Positions 21,781 to 31,142 of a DNA stretch of 64,000 nt are shown here, piece after piece. The notes beneath the pieces are model-generated. The model did not search any database. It saw nothing but the letters and a program-made list of their open reading frames with translations, and was not told the DNA's origin. The position numbers and the translations under genes are program-made. Location of the stretch: the NCBI RefSeq assembly GCF_014199305.1, contig NZ_JACIJK010000002.1:186001-250000 (forward strand), given 5' to 3'. Source of the DNA: Sphingomonas aerophila (lineage in GTDB: Bacteria; Pseudomonadota; Alphaproteobacteria; Sphingomonadales; Sphingomonadaceae). Numbering within the stretch: position 1 is the first letter of the stretch; each line of letters opens with the position of its first letter.

Positions 21781-23181
21781 ATGCTTCGCCTAGCCCTCGC
21801 CGCAGCAGCGGCCCTGTCGCCGCTTCCCGCCCTTGCCCAAGAGATCACGCCGGACGAGGCCCAGCGCATCGACGCTGCGGTTCAAAAGGCGCTAGCCTCC
21901 ACCGGCACGCCGTCGGCTTCTGTCGCAATTGTTCGCGGCGGTCGCATCGTGCTGGCCAAGGCCTATGACAAAGCGTCCGAGTCGATCCCGCAGTCCCGCC
22001 CCGACCTGCCTTACCAGATCGCGTCGGTGTCCAAGCAGTTCACCGCTGCTGCCATGCTGCTGCTACAGCGCGACGGTAAGCTCAGCCTCGACGACACGGT
22101 AGCCAAGTACGTCCCCGGCATCACGGGCGGCGACACGATCACGCTGCGACAATTGCTCAGCCACACATCGGGCCTGCAGGATTATTGGCCGCAGGACTAC
22201 AGCTTTGCCGCGATGGAGAAGCCGACCACGCCGCAGGGTATCGTGGACCGCTGGGCAAAGAAGCCGCTCGACTTCGCGCCCGGAACTCAGTGGCAATATT
22301 CGAACACCGGCTATGTCGTCGCAGGACTGGTGATCGAGAAGGTTGCTGGCGAGCCGCTGCTCTCCTTCCTTCAGCGCCGCGTGTTCAAGCCCCTCCAGAT
22401 CACTGCGATGGATCAGGACCTGGCGGTCGGTCAGCGTTACCCACAAGGCTATCATCGTTACGCGCTGGGGCCGGTCCGGGTCGAGAAGCCCGCCGCACGC
22501 GGCTGGCTCTTTGCAGCGGGCGAGCTCGCCATGAGCCCGTCCGACCTTGCCCGCTGGGACATTGCCCGGATGAACCGCCAACTCCTCACTCCCGCCGAGT
22601 GGCAGGCTCAGGAAACGGCGGTGAAACTCAGCAATGGCAAGGACACGGGCTATGGCCTTGGCGTCCAGGTCGGGACGGAAAATGGTCGCGCCCAGGTGGA
22701 GCATAGCGGCGAGGCGGTCGGTTTCCTGAGCGAGAACGTCGTTTATCCGGACGACAAGGCTGCGGTCGTGGTGCTCACCAACTCCGACTTCGGCAACGCC
22801 TTCACCACTATCGCCGAGGACATCACCAAGATCGTGCTGCCCGCCAAGGCGGACACGACCAGCGCCGATGAAGTCGCCAAGACCGTGCAGGCCCGCCGCC
22901 TGTTCGACCAGTTGCGCACGGGTACGCTCGATCCGCGTCTGCTGACTGACGACGCCCGTTACTACTTCACCAAGGAAGCGCAGTCCGATTACAAGGCCAG
23001 CCTGTCCGCATTGGGTGAGCCGGCCAAGTTCGAGGCCGGCCGCGGCCCGCGACTGCGTGGCGGGTTCGTCAACCGCAACTACAAGGTGACCTATGGAGAT
23101 CGCACACTCAACGTGATCACCTACGCCGAACCGGGCGATAACGGCCGCTACGAACAGTTTCTCGTGCAGCCGGCGCTCTGA
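21781..23181 (+). CDS. secreted serine hydrolase, beta-lactamase/penicillin-binding-like
   Basis: A 466-aa protein with a signal peptide (residues 1-20, cut after ALA). The catalytic domain of the class C beta-lactamase/D-alanyl-D-alanine peptidase superfamily has S82-x-x-K85 in 'IASVSKQFTAAAM', the Y-x-N motif in 'QYSNTGYVVAGLV' (about 166) and 'HSGEAVGF' as the HxG equivalent (about 310). A C-terminal domain of about 100 residues follows. The natural substrate cannot be told from sequence and there is no evidence that it is a resistance enzyme. It is divergent from the DUF3298-like gene with a 74-base gap, and one base precedes the next gene. Confidence 0.88.
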   Translation: MLRLALAAAAALSPLPALAQEITPDEAQRIDAAVQKALASTGTPSASVAIVRGGRIVLAKAYDKASESIPQSRPDLPYQIASVSKQFTAAAMLLLQRDGKLSLDDTVAKYVPGITGGDTITLRQLLSHTSGLQDYWPQDYSFAAMEKPTTPQGIVDRWAKKPLDFAPGTQWQYSNTGYVVAGLVIEKVAGEPLLSFLQRRVFKPLQITAMDQDLAVGQRYPQGYHRYALGPVRVEKPAARGWLFAAGELAMSPSDLARWDIARMNRQLLTPAEWQAQETAVKLSNGKDTGYGLGVQVGTENGRAQVEHSGEAVGFLSENVVYPDDKAAVVVLTNSDFGNAFTTIAEDITKIVLPAKADTTSADEVAKTVQARRLFDQLRTGTLDPRLLTDDARYYFTKEAQSDYKASLSALGEPAKFEAGRGPRLRGGFVNRNYKVTYGDRTLNVITYAEPGDNGRYEQFLVQPAL

Positions 23182-23182
23182 G

Positions 23183-24562
23183 ATGGATTTTGCGCCTCTC
23201 GTCCAGCCCGATCGCGGTCAGAGCGCCCGCGCGATCACCGTTGTCCACCCGGATGATTGGGAGCGCTGGCTCGCCGCTCAGCCCGAACGCACGCGGGTCG
23301 CTGTTGCCGCTCACCGTGTGACCGGAAAGCCGGGCAATCGCGCTATCCTGCCCGGCGATCGCGCAGAGGACTGGTCGGCGCTGCTGGTCTGTGATGAGGA
23401 TGCATCCTCGCCATGGAAGATCGCTTCGCTGCCCGGCACGCTGCCTGGCGGCACCTATCGCGTCGCGAACGGAGACAGCGGGCCCTGGCTGCTCGGCTGG
23501 ATGTTAGGCCAGTACCGTTTCGATCGATATCGCAAGGGCACCGACACCGAAGCGCGCATCCTGCTCACCAGCGACCCCGCCCGGGTCGAAGAGGCCACCC
23601 GCCTTGTCGCGGCCACCGCAACGGTGCGCGACCTGGTCAACACGGGTGCCGGCGACCTCGGCCCCGCCGAGCTAGAGGGCGCGGCAGAGACGCTTGCCAA
23701 GCGGCACGGCGCCACGCTGGCCGTCACTCGCGGGGACACGCTCGCAGCCGAGTACCCGCTGATCCACGCGGTCGGCCGCGCTGCGACGCGCGAGCGCCAG
23801 CCGCGCTTGATCGAGGTCGAATGGGGCGACCCTGCTCACCCGCGCGTCGCGATTGTGGGCAAGGGCGTGTGTTTCGACACCGGCGGGCTCGACATCAAAC
23901 CGTCGGCCGGCATGCGCCTGATGAAAAAGGACATGGGCGGCGCCGCCCATGCGCTCGCACTCGCCGGGCTGGTCATAGCGGCGGGGCTCAAGGTACGGCT
24001 GCACCTGTTGATCGCCGCGGTCGAGAACTCGGTCGGTCCGGACAGCTTCCGTCCGGGCGATGTGCTTCGCTCGCGCAAGGGCCTGACCGTCGAGAACACG
24101 AACACCGACGCCGAAGGCCGCCTGATCCTGGCCGATGCGCTGACCAAGGCCGGCGAGAGCGACCCAGAGCTGATCCTCGATTACGCCACGCTGACCGGCG
24201 CTGCCCGCGTCGCGCTCGGCCCAGACCTGCCGCCGCTGTTCACGGATGACGACGCGCTCGCAGGCGACCTCCTCGCCGCGGGCAGTGCGCTTGGCGACCC
24301 GCTGTGGCGTATGCCCCTGTGGGACGGGTATGACGACATGCTGAAGTCGGACATCGCCGACATGGTCAACGCGCCCGAAGGCGGGATGGCCGGTGCGGTG
24401 ACTGCTGCGTTGTTTCTTCGCCGCTTTGTGCCAAAAGGCGTCGCCTGGGCGCACATGGATGTTTTCGCATGGCGTCCGACGTCCAAGCCCGGCCGGCCCA
24501 AGGGCGGCGACGCCTATGGCCTGCGCGCCGCGTTCGACGTTCTGCGGAAACGGTACGCATAG
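23183..24562 (+). CDS. leucyl aminopeptidase family (M17) protein
   Basis: A 459-aa cytosolic zinc/manganese aminopeptidase. The catalytic C-terminal domain has the metal-binding lysine and aspartates in 'GKGVCFDTGGLDIKPS' and 'MKKDMGGAAHAL' (about residues 230-255), and the second site in 'NTDAEGRLILADAL' (about 305-318). The N-terminal domain is divergent from E. coli PepA, so this is probably one of the PepA-like paralogues common in alphaproteobacteria, not pepA itself. It follows the serine hydrolase by one base and is likely co-transcribed. It converges with tpiA across 127 bases that hold no clear terminator or gene. Confidence 0.93.
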   Translation: MDFAPLVQPDRGQSARAITVVHPDDWERWLAAQPERTRVAVAAHRVTGKPGNRAILPGDRAEDWSALLVCDEDASSPWKIASLPGTLPGGTYRVANGDSGPWLLGWMLGQYRFDRYRKGTDTEARILLTSDPARVEEATRLVAATATVRDLVNTGAGDLGPAELEGAAETLAKRHGATLAVTRGDTLAAEYPLIHAVGRAATRERQPRLIEVEWGDPAHPRVAIVGKGVCFDTGGLDIKPSAGMRLMKKDMGGAAHALALAGLVIAAGLKVRLHLLIAAVENSVGPDSFRPGDVLRSRKGLTVENTNTDAEGRLILADALTKAGESDPELILDYATLTGAARVALGPDLPPLFTDDDALAGDLLAAGSALGDPLWRMPLWDGYDDMLKSDIADMVNAPEGGMAGAVTAALFLRRFVPKGVAWAHMDVFAWRPTSKPGRPKGGDAYGLRAAFDVLRKRYA

Positions 24563-24689
24563 GCTGGTTCAGCAGACTTCAACGAGACTGAGCGCGAGTG
24601 CGCGGTGGCAGCCTCGCCCACCACAACCGTTCAGCCGCGATGAAGTCGGACGCGATGTGCGAAATCACCCGCTCAAGGGCGGTGGTTAT

Positions 24690-25433
24690 TCAACGAGCCG
24701 CTGCCTCGATAATCGGCACGAACTTGGCCGCGGTCAGGCTCGCGCCTCCGACCAGCGCGCCGTCGACATCGTCGCATGCCAGGATCGCCGCCGCGTTCTC
24801 GCCCGTGACCGAGCCTCCGTATAGGATGCGAACGTCTGCGGCCCGGTCGCCGATCATCATGCGCAGCTTTGCCCGCGCGATCGCGTGCATGCTCGCGATC
24901 TGGTCAAAGGTTGGTATGCGTCCCGTCCCGATTGCCCAGCGCGGCTCATAGGCGAGGGTGAACCAGCTCGCATCCGCGTTGTCGGGCACCGACTTCTCGA
25001 TCTGGGCCTGCACCACGCGCTCCGCTCGGCCCGCATTATGCTCCGCCTCGGTCTCCCCGCAGCACAGGATGATCGACAGCCCGGCGCGATGCCCCGCCGC
25101 CGCCTTCGCCCAGGCGTCATGGCTGGTTTCACCCTGGTCGGCCCGGCGTTCCGAATGGCCGACGATCGAGAAGCGGGCGCCCGCCTCCCGCACCATGCTG
25201 GCCGAAACGCAGCCGGTATGCGCGCCGGATTCGGCCTCATGGATGTCCTCTGCCCCGATCGGGAGCGTGGGCACCAGCTCGGCTGCGGGTGCGATCAGCG
25301 TGAACGGGACTGCCACGGCGACGTCCACCCCCGGCGCGGCCGCTGCCGCTGCTGCGATCGGCGTCAGTTCGGCGAGCGCTGCCCGGTTGCCGAACATCTT
25401 CCAGTTCCCCGCGATCAGCCTGCGGCGCGTCAT
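24690..25433 (-). CDS. tpiA: triosephosphate isomerase
   Basis: A 247-aa TIM barrel that interconverts dihydroxyacetone phosphate and glyceraldehyde 3-phosphate. Catalytic Lys12 ('AGNWKMFGN'), His93 ('VGHSERRAD') and Glu163 are in place, and 'VDGALVGGASL' forms the phosphate-binding end. One oddity: the loop-6 hinge after the catalytic Glu, normally PVW, reads PRW (Arg165, codon CGC at 24941-24939). I took the ATG at 25433, which gives 'MTRRRLIAGNWKM'; the open frame upstream is not protein-like. It is divergent from ppiD, with 122 bases between. Confidence 0.97.
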   Translation of the reverse strand: MTRRRLIAGNWKMFGNRAALAELTPIAAAAAAAPGVDVAVAVPFTLIAPAAELVPTLPIGAEDIHEAESGAHTGCVSASMVREAGARFSIVGHSERRADQGETSHDAWAKAAAGHRAGLSIILCCGETEAEHNAGRAERVVQAQIEKSVPDNADASWFTLAYEPRWAIGTGRIPTFDQIASMHAIARAKLRMMIGDRAADVRILYGGSVTGENAAAILACDDVDGALVGGASLTAAKFVPIIEAAAR

Positions 25434-25555
25434 CCCCGTCCCTTTCGCTATTCTCTTGCCCCGGATAGCGACGCCGGGCTGGCGCACAAGCTTGATGGCA
25501 GCCGATCCCGCCCCTAAAGCGGTCCCCTTTTCGTTCTCTGGCAGCAACGACCACC

Positions 25556-27499
25556 ATGCTCAGCTTCTTTCGGCGCATCATCAATTCAAAGGTGGGCGTG
25601 ATCGTCACATTGGGGGTGCTCGCCGTGATCGCGATCGCCTTCGCGGCCGGTGACATCACCGGCCTGCGGTCATCGAACACGGGCGGGCTCACCGGCGGCA
25701 GCGTGGCCAAGGTGGGCGACACCAAGCTGACGATTGCGGACCTTCGCACCCGCGCCCAGACGGAGATCGACAGCCTGCGCCAGCAGCAGCCGGATTTCGA
25801 TGTCGGCCAGTATCTTGCGGCCGGTGGGCTGGACCGAGCGCTCGACCAGCTCGTCACCGGGGTCTCCTTTGAACAGTTCGGCCACGACCAGGGCATGGTG
25901 ATCTCCAAGCGCTCGGTGGACGGCACGATCGCCAGCTTCCCGGCGTTCCAGGGGCCGAACGGCAAGTTCGATCCTGCGGCCTACCAGCGCCTGCTCTCCG
26001 ATCGTAAGCTGACCGATGCCGGCATCCGCACCGACCTGACCCGCCAGTTGATGGGTCAGCAGCTCACCCTGCCGATCGGCGGGGCCGCTCAGGTGCCCGA
26101 GCAACTCGCCCTCCCCTATGCTTCTCTCCTGCTGGAGCGGCGCCAGGGCCAGATTGGGATCATCCCCAATACCGTCGGCGCAAGGGGCCCAGAACCGACC
26201 GACGCGGACATCACCGGCTTCTATCGCCGCAACCTCGGCCGCTACAATGTGCCCGAGCGCCGTTCCATCCGCTTCGCGCTGGTGACGCCGGACGCCGTCA
26301 AGGCGCGTGCCACACCTACCGAGGCGGAGATCGCCACCGCTTATCGCGCCAACCCGGCTCGCTTCGCTGCCGCGGAAAAGCGTGACATCGAACAGGTGGT
26401 CGCCCTCGATCAGAACACCGGAAACGGCATTGCAGCCCGGGTGAAGGGTGGCGCGTCGCTGGCCGATGCGGCGCGGGCAGCGGGGCTCGACGCCTCCACC
26501 CAGACCGGCACCACAAAGGCTGCCTATGCCGCCGCCACTGCGCCTGCCGTGGCGGATGCGGTGTTCGCGGCTGCCCGCGGCGCGGTGGTCGGCCCGGTGC
26601 GTGCGAATGGCACCTTCACCGTGGCGCGAACCACAATCGTCAGCCAGGTTGCCGGCAAGACGCTTGACCAAGCTCGCGGCGAACTGTCGGCAGAGACCGC
26701 CAAGCGCAAGTCGGTAGAGGCGCTGGTGGCGCTCCACGACCAGCTGGATGACCAGACCGCCAAGAACGCCACGTTCGACGAACTCATCTCCGATGCGAAA
26801 CTGACGCCGCAGACCAGCCCCGCGCTGCTCGCCAACGGAACCGACCCGCTCAACCCCGGCTTCCGCGCCCCCCCGACATTGCAGCCGCTGCTTGCCGCAG
26901 CGTTTCAGGCGGAGGAGGGAGATGATCCGCAGCTCGTTCCGATTGGTCAGGACGGCAGCTTCGGCGTGGTCGCGCTCGGCCGGGTGATCCGGGCCGCCCC
27001 GCGTCCGCTGGCGGAGATTCGCGACACGGTGCAGCGTGACTTCCTCGCCGACCGTGCGCACCGCGAGGCGCGCCGGATTGCCTTGGCAGTGCTGGCCAAG
27101 ACAAACGCGGGCACGCCCTTCGCCCAGGCGCTGACCGCGTCGGGCCTGGCCGCGCCGCGTCCTGCCGCCGCCACCCGCGCCCAGCTAGCGGCGAACCCGT
27201 CGGCTGCGCCGCCCGCGCTGGTGCTGATGTTCTCCATGGCAAAGAACAGCGCCAAGCTGCTGGAGGTGCCGGGGGGCTGGATGGTGGTACGCCTCGACAC
27301 AATCACGTCGACCAGTGCCGCCGGCCGGCCACAGGTAGTGGCCGCCACCCGCGCCGACCTGGCCCGCAATGTCGGCAATGAATATCTGCAGCAGTTCGCT
27401 CGCGCAGTACGTGCCGATGTCGGGGTCAAGATCGACACGGCCGCGGTGAAGCGGGTCAAGGCGGATCTGTCCGGGTCCAGCGGTGACGCGGGCAACTGA
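25556..27499 (+). CDS. ppiD: PpiD-like periplasmic peptidyl-prolyl isomerase
   Basis: A 647-aa membrane-anchored folding factor. After a short cytoplasmic start a single span (about residues 13-34, 'VGVIVTLGVLAVIAIAFAAG') anchors a long periplasmic part with a SurA/PpiD N-terminal helical domain (residues 40-240), a parvulin-like domain in the middle (about 270-380) and a C-terminal region. The order fits the SurA_N_3/PpiC arrangement of alphaproteobacterial PpiD. These proteins help outer-membrane proteins fold at the Sec translocon exit. Its stop lies inside the start of trpE (17-base overlap). Confidence 0.9.
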   Translation: MLSFFRRIINSKVGVIVTLGVLAVIAIAFAAGDITGLRSSNTGGLTGGSVAKVGDTKLTIADLRTRAQTEIDSLRQQQPDFDVGQYLAAGGLDRALDQLVTGVSFEQFGHDQGMVISKRSVDGTIASFPAFQGPNGKFDPAAYQRLLSDRKLTDAGIRTDLTRQLMGQQLTLPIGGAAQVPEQLALPYASLLLERRQGQIGIIPNTVGARGPEPTDADITGFYRRNLGRYNVPERRSIRFALVTPDAVKARATPTEAEIATAYRANPARFAAAEKRDIEQVVALDQNTGNGIAARVKGGASLADAARAAGLDASTQTGTTKAAYAAATAPAVADAVFAAARGAVVGPVRANGTFTVARTTIVSQVAGKTLDQARGELSAETAKRKSVEALVALHDQLDDQTAKNATFDELISDAKLTPQTSPALLANGTDPLNPGFRAPPTLQPLLAAAFQAEEGDDPQLVPIGQDGSFGVVALGRVIRAAPRPLAEIRDTVQRDFLADRAHREARRIALAVLAKTNAGTPFAQALTASGLAAPRPAAATRAQLAANPSAAPPALVLMFSMAKNSAKLLEVPGGWMVVRLDTITSTSAAGRPQVVAATRADLARNVGNEYLQQFARAVRADVGVKIDTAAVKRVKADLSGSSGDAGN

Positions 27500-29003
27500 C
27501 GCGGGCGTGCGCGACGGCCCGCTCGCGGAGCTCGCCGCGGGCCGCCCCGCGCTCGTCTGGCGTCGTCAGGTCGCGGACACCGAAACGCCGGTGGCCGCCG
27601 CGCTCAAGCTGATCGAGCCGGGCCGGGGCGACTTCCTGCTGGAATCGGTGGAGGGCGGCAGCGTCCGTGGCCGCCACAGCCTGATCGGCCTTGCGCCCGA
27701 CCTCGTCTTTCGCGCGGAAGGTGCGCGGGCCCAGATCAATCGCCGTTGGGCAACCGACCACGAAGCGTTTGAAGATGAAGCAGCCCCGGCACTGGACGTG
27801 TTGCGCGCGTTGGTCGCGGAATGCCGGGCCGACGTTCCCGCCGAGCTGCCGCGCGCGCTGGCCTGCCTCGTCGGCTATTTCGGCTATGAAACTGTCGGAC
27901 TGGTCGAGGACCTGCCCGCACCGACCGCCGATCCCCTTGGCATTCCCAGCATGATCTTTGTGCGGCCAACGGTCATCCTGGTGTTCGATCGCCTGGCGGA
28001 CGCGCTGTTCCTGGTGTCGCCCGCCTGGCCCGATCCGTCCCGCGATCCGGCGGCCCTGCTCGCAGAGGCGGAAGAGCGCATCGATGCCGTCGCGGCGCGC
28101 CTGTCAGCGGCGGCCCTGCCCGCCCCTCCGCGGGCCGACGCTGCCGAGCCCAGCTATACGCCGGCGCTGGACCGTGCCTCCTACGAACGCATGGTGCTCA
28201 CCGCAAAGGAGTACATCGCCGCCGGCGACATCTTCCAGGTCGTGCTCGCCCAGCGCTTCACCGCGCCGTTCGCGTTGCCGCCGTTTGAGCTCTACCGTTC
28301 GCTGCGGCGGATCAACCCGTCGCCGTTTCTCTACCACCTCGACCTGCCCGGCTTCGCGTTGATCGGATCAAGCCCAGAAATTCTTGTCCGGGTTCGCGAC
28401 GATGAGGTGACGATCCGCCCTATCGCCGGCACGCGCCCTCGCGGCCGTACCGCTGCGGAGGATGAGGCGAATCGTGCAAGCCTGCTCGCCGATCCCAAGG
28501 AGCGCGCCGAGCATTTGATGCTGCTCGACCTTGGCCGAAACGATGTCGGTCGCGCGTCCGGGCCGGGCAGCGTGCGGGTGACCGACAGCTACACGGTCGA
28601 GCTTTACAGCCACGTGATGCACATCGTGTCCAACGTCGTTGGACGCCTTGCGCCGGGCAAGGACGCCATAGACGCACTGTTCGCGGGCTTTCCCGCTGGT
28701 ACGGTTTCCGGAGCGCCAAAGGTCCGCGCCTGCCAGATCATTGCCGAATTGGAACCCGAACGCCGCGGCGCCTATGCGGGTGGGGTCGGCTATTTCTCAC
28801 CCGATGGGTCGATGGACTCGTGCATCGTGCTGCGTACGGCGGTGGTGAAGGACGGCATCATTCACGTCCAGGCGGGCGCTGGCATCGTCGCCGACTCGGT
28901 TCCCGAATACGAACAGCGCGAGTGCGAGGCAAAGGCCGGAGCGATCCTCGCCGCCGCCCGCGACGCGGTGACGCGCGCGGCCTCGGGCGGCTTCGGCCAG
29001 TAA
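27483..29003 (+). CDS. trpE: anthranilate synthase component I
   Basis: A 506-aa protein that with TrpG converts chorismate and glutamine to anthranilate. The N-terminal feedback domain shows 'FLLESVEGGSVRGRHSLIG'. The chorismate-binding domain has 'DIFQVVLAQRF', 'LIGSSPEILVRV', 'IAGTRPRGRTAAEDE' and 'GFPAGTVSGAPKVRACQII'. The GTG at 27483 overlaps ppiD by 17 bases; another GTG at 27507 is possible and neither has a good ribosome site, so the exact start is uncertain. I see no leader peptide or attenuator because the upstream sequence is ppiD coding. trpG follows after a single gene on the opposite strand. Confidence 0.97.
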   Translation: MTRATDAGVRDGPLAELAAGRPALVWRRQVADTETPVAAALKLIEPGRGDFLLESVEGGSVRGRHSLIGLAPDLVFRAEGARAQINRRWATDHEAFEDEAAPALDVLRALVAECRADVPAELPRALACLVGYFGYETVGLVEDLPAPTADPLGIPSMIFVRPTVILVFDRLADALFLVSPAWPDPSRDPAALLAEAEERIDAVAARLSAAALPAPPRADAAEPSYTPALDRASYERMVLTAKEYIAAGDIFQVVLAQRFTAPFALPPFELYRSLRRINPSPFLYHLDLPGFALIGSSPEILVRVRDDEVTIRPIAGTRPRGRTAAEDEANRASLLADPKERAEHLMLLDLGRNDVGRASGPGSVRVTDSYTVELYSHVMHIVSNVVGRLAPGKDAIDALFAGFPAGTVSGAPKVRACQIIAELEPERRGAYAGGVGYFSPDGSMDSCIVLRTAVVKDGIIHVQAGAGIVADSVPEYEQRECEAKAGAILAAARDAVTRAASGGFGQ

Positions 29004-29024
29004 TCGGCCCGGGTCGGGCGGCGT

Positions 29025-29447
29025 TTACTGCTCGCCGCCGGGCACCGTCCGCGCCGCTTGTGCATTGGCGCGGCGCTCGGCTGCGAAGGCCTGGTTGCGC
29101 TGCAACGCGCAACCGCTCTGCCCGCCCGTTCCGACCGGCGAACAGGTATCGGGCAGGCCGCCCGCGACCCGGCCCGTCTGATCCATGGTAGCAGTCCGAT
29201 TGACCCAGCTCTGGTTCTGGGCGGCGATGGGGCGATCGTCGCGAAGCCCCTTTGGAATACGATACGGTTCGTCCAGGCGCGAACAAACGACCACCTCGTC
29301 GGAGGTCGACTGCGGACACGCCTGCTGACCAGTGACCGTGACATTGCGGATTCGCTGGGGCGGCTGGCCCGTTTCGGCCTGCTGGCTCTGCGCCACCGCG
29401 CCCGCCGCAGACATCATCGCCACCACCCCGACCACGACACGCAACAT
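29025..29447 (-). CDS. small secreted protein with conserved two-Cys motif
   Basis: A 140-aa exported protein. Residues 1-20 form a signal peptide ending AVAQ. The core 'ACPQSTSDEVVVCSRLDEPY' followed by 'RIPKGLRD' (about residues 43-70) is a motif I recall in hypothetical secreted proteins of sphingomonads; two further cysteines lie near 101 and 112, which suggests disulfides. The remainder is Gln/Ala-rich. The function is unknown. It sits antisense between trpE and trpG and interrupts the trp gene run. An AGGAG precedes the ATG. Confidence 0.75.
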   Translation of the reverse strand: MLRVVVGVVAMMSAAGAVAQSQQAETGQPPQRIRNVTVTGQQACPQSTSDEVVVCSRLDEPYRIPKGLRDDRPIAAQNQSWVNRTATMDQTGRVAGGLPDTCSPVGTGGQSGCALQRNQAFAAERRANAQAARTVPGGEQ

Positions 29448-29523
29448 GTTGATCTCCTCTTCTGCTGCTCAACGTGCGGCGTCGGGCATGGCTCCCATCT
29501 GAACGGCCCGAGTTGCCAGGCGA

Positions 29524-29537
29524 TTGCAGCGCTGCAA
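29524..29537. promoter_or_regulatory. 14-bp perfect palindrome upstream of trpG
   Basis: TTGCAGCGCTGCAA is self-complementary and lies 22 bases before the trpG ATG, in the 112-base divergent gap shared with the small secreted protein. Location and symmetry fit a repressor site. About four such perfect 14-mers would be expected by chance in a window this size, so support is modest. Confidence 0.3.
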
Positions 29538-29559
29538 CAAAGCGCTATGTCGACTGGCT

Positions 29560-30153
29560 ATGAGCGTGCTCGTCATCGACAACTACGACAGCTTCACCTG
29601 GAACCTGGTCCACTACCTGCAAGAGCTGGGGGCCGAGGTGGACGTTGTCCGCAACGACGCGATCTCTGCGGGGCAGGCCTTGTCGTCAGGCGCGAAAGCC
29701 TTCCTGATCTCGCCCGGCCCCTGCACGCCTACCGAGGCCGGGGTTAGCCTCGACCTGGTCGCGGCAGCAGCGGATGCAGGTCGGCCACTGCTGGGCGTGT
29801 GCCTCGGGCACCAGGCGATCGGCCAGCATTTCGGGGGCAAGGTGGAACGCGGCGGGCTTATGCACGGCAAGACTTCCCCCGTACTTCACGACGGCACCGG
29901 CCTGTTCCAGTCATTGCCAAGCCCCTTCACCGCGACCCGCTATCATTCGTTGATCGTCAATGACGTTCCCGAGGAGCTGCACGTCAATGCACGCGCGGAG
30001 GACGGAACGGTGATGGGCTTCCGCCACGCAACGCTGCCGATCCACGGCGTGCAGTTCCATCCCGAATCGATCGCGACCGAGCATGGCCACGCCATGCTCG
30101 CCAACTTCCTGCGTGCTGCCGGATTGCCGGTTCGAGAGCGCGAGCCCGCGTGA
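29560..30153 (+). CDS. trpG: anthranilate synthase component II (glutamine amidotransferase)
   Basis: A 197-aa class I amidotransferase that supplies ammonia to TrpE. Motifs: '[19 protein letters not shown]' at the start, '[12 protein letters not shown]' near 50, nucleophile Cys in '[16 protein letters not shown]' near 80, and the His-Glu pair in '[12 protein letters not shown]' near 170. The start is the ATG at 29560, which gives the usual N-terminus. It overlaps trpD by four bases (GTGA). It may also serve para-aminobenzoate synthase, as in many bacteria; no pabB is in the window. Confidence 0.97.
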   Translation: MSVLVIDNYDSFTWNLVHYLQELGAEVDVVRNDAISAGQALSSGAKAFLISPGPCTPTEAGVSLDLVAAAADAGRPLLGVCLGHQAIGQHFGGKVERGGLMHGKTSPVLHDGTGLFQSLPSPFTATRYHSLIVNDVPEELHVNARAEDGTVMGFRHATLPIHGVQFHPESIATEHGHAMLANFLRAAGLPVREREPA

Positions 30154-31142
30154 CCACGCTTGCACTGCTGCCCGATCCTGCGACGCCGCTGTCGCGCGAA
30201 ACGGCCCGCCTCGCCTTTTGCGACCTCCTCGACGGTCGCGCATCGGAGGATGCAATCGCATCCTTTCTGATCGGGCTGGCCGAGCGCGGCGAGACGTCGG
30301 TGGAGATTGCGGAGGCCGCCCGTGCCTTGCGCGACCGCCTGCTCCCGATCGATGCGCCGCCCGGAACTGTCGACGTATGCGGCACCGGCGGTGACGGGCA
30401 CCATACGCTGAACGTTTCCACCGCCGTGTCGCTGGTCGTCGCAGCCTGTGGGGTGCCCGTCGCCAAGCACGGCAACCGCGCCGCGAGCTCAAAGGCAGGC
30501 GCCGCCGATACGCTGGAAGCGCTCGGCCTGGACATGGAACGTGTCGGCGCCACCGCGTTCGACACACTTCATGAACTCGGCATCGCGTTTCTGTTCGCGG
30601 CCAACCACCATCCCGCGATGAAGCGGATCACGCCCATCCGCCGGCGTATTGGCCGGCGCACCATCTTCAACCTGATGGGTCCGCTCGCCAACCCCGCCGG
30701 GGTGACACGCCAGCTGATCGGCATCGCCCGGCCCGACTACGCCCCCGTCTTCGCCGCCGCGCTTGAGCAGCTCGGCACCGAGGCAGCACTGGTCGTGTCG
30801 GGCGAGGAAGGGCTGGACGAACTGTCCGGCGCCGGCCCCAGCGTGGCCGTGTCCGTTGGCGCGATCTCCCTTCCTGGCCGCATCGCGCCAGAGGATGCGG
30901 GCCTGCCCCGCTCGCCCGTCAGCGCAATCCGCGGTGGCGACCCCGCACATAATGCCATGGCACTCCGCCTGCTGCTGACGGGAGAACAGGGCCCTTATCG
31001 TGACGCCGTTCTCCTCAATGCTGCTGCGGCGCTGGTCGTCGCCGGTCGCGTGACCGCATTGGCCGACGGCGCGAGGCAAGCAGCCGAAGCGCTTGATTGC
31101 GGCCAGGCGAACGCGCTCCTCGACCGCTGGATCGCCTACTAA
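30150..31142 (+). CDS. trpD: anthranilate phosphoribosyltransferase
   Basis: A 330-aa enzyme that attaches phosphoribose from PRPP to anthranilate. The PRPP-binding glycine loop is '[17 protein letters not shown]' (about residues 75-92). Anthranilate-site residues follow in '[20 protein letters not shown]', and the metal-binding acidic motif is near 220-225 ('EEGLDELS'). It starts with GTG in a four-base overlap with trpG and ends in a TAATG overlap with trpC, so the three genes are translationally linked. Confidence 0.98.
   Translation: MTTLALLPDPATPLSRETARLAFCDLLDGRASEDAIASFLIGLAERGETSVEIAEAARALRDRLLPIDAPPGTVDVCGTGGDGHHTLNVSTAVSLVVAACGVPVAKHGNRAASSKAGAADTLEALGLDMERVGATAFDTLHELGIAFLFAANHHPAMKRITPIRRRIGRRTIFNLMGPLANPAGVTRQLIGIARPDYAPVFAAALEQLGTEAALVVSGEEGLDELSGAGPSVAVSVGAISLPGRIAPEDAGLPRSPVSAIRGGDPAHNAMALRLLLTGEQGPYRDAVLLNAAAALVVAGRVTALADGARQAAEALDCGQANALLDRWIAY

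Noticed and set aside
29465..29490. GGAGC-N17-GTT upstream of the small secreted protein (minus strand)
   Set aside because: It resembles an EcfG promoter but has a mismatch in the -35 core, unlike the two perfect elements, so I did not annotate it.
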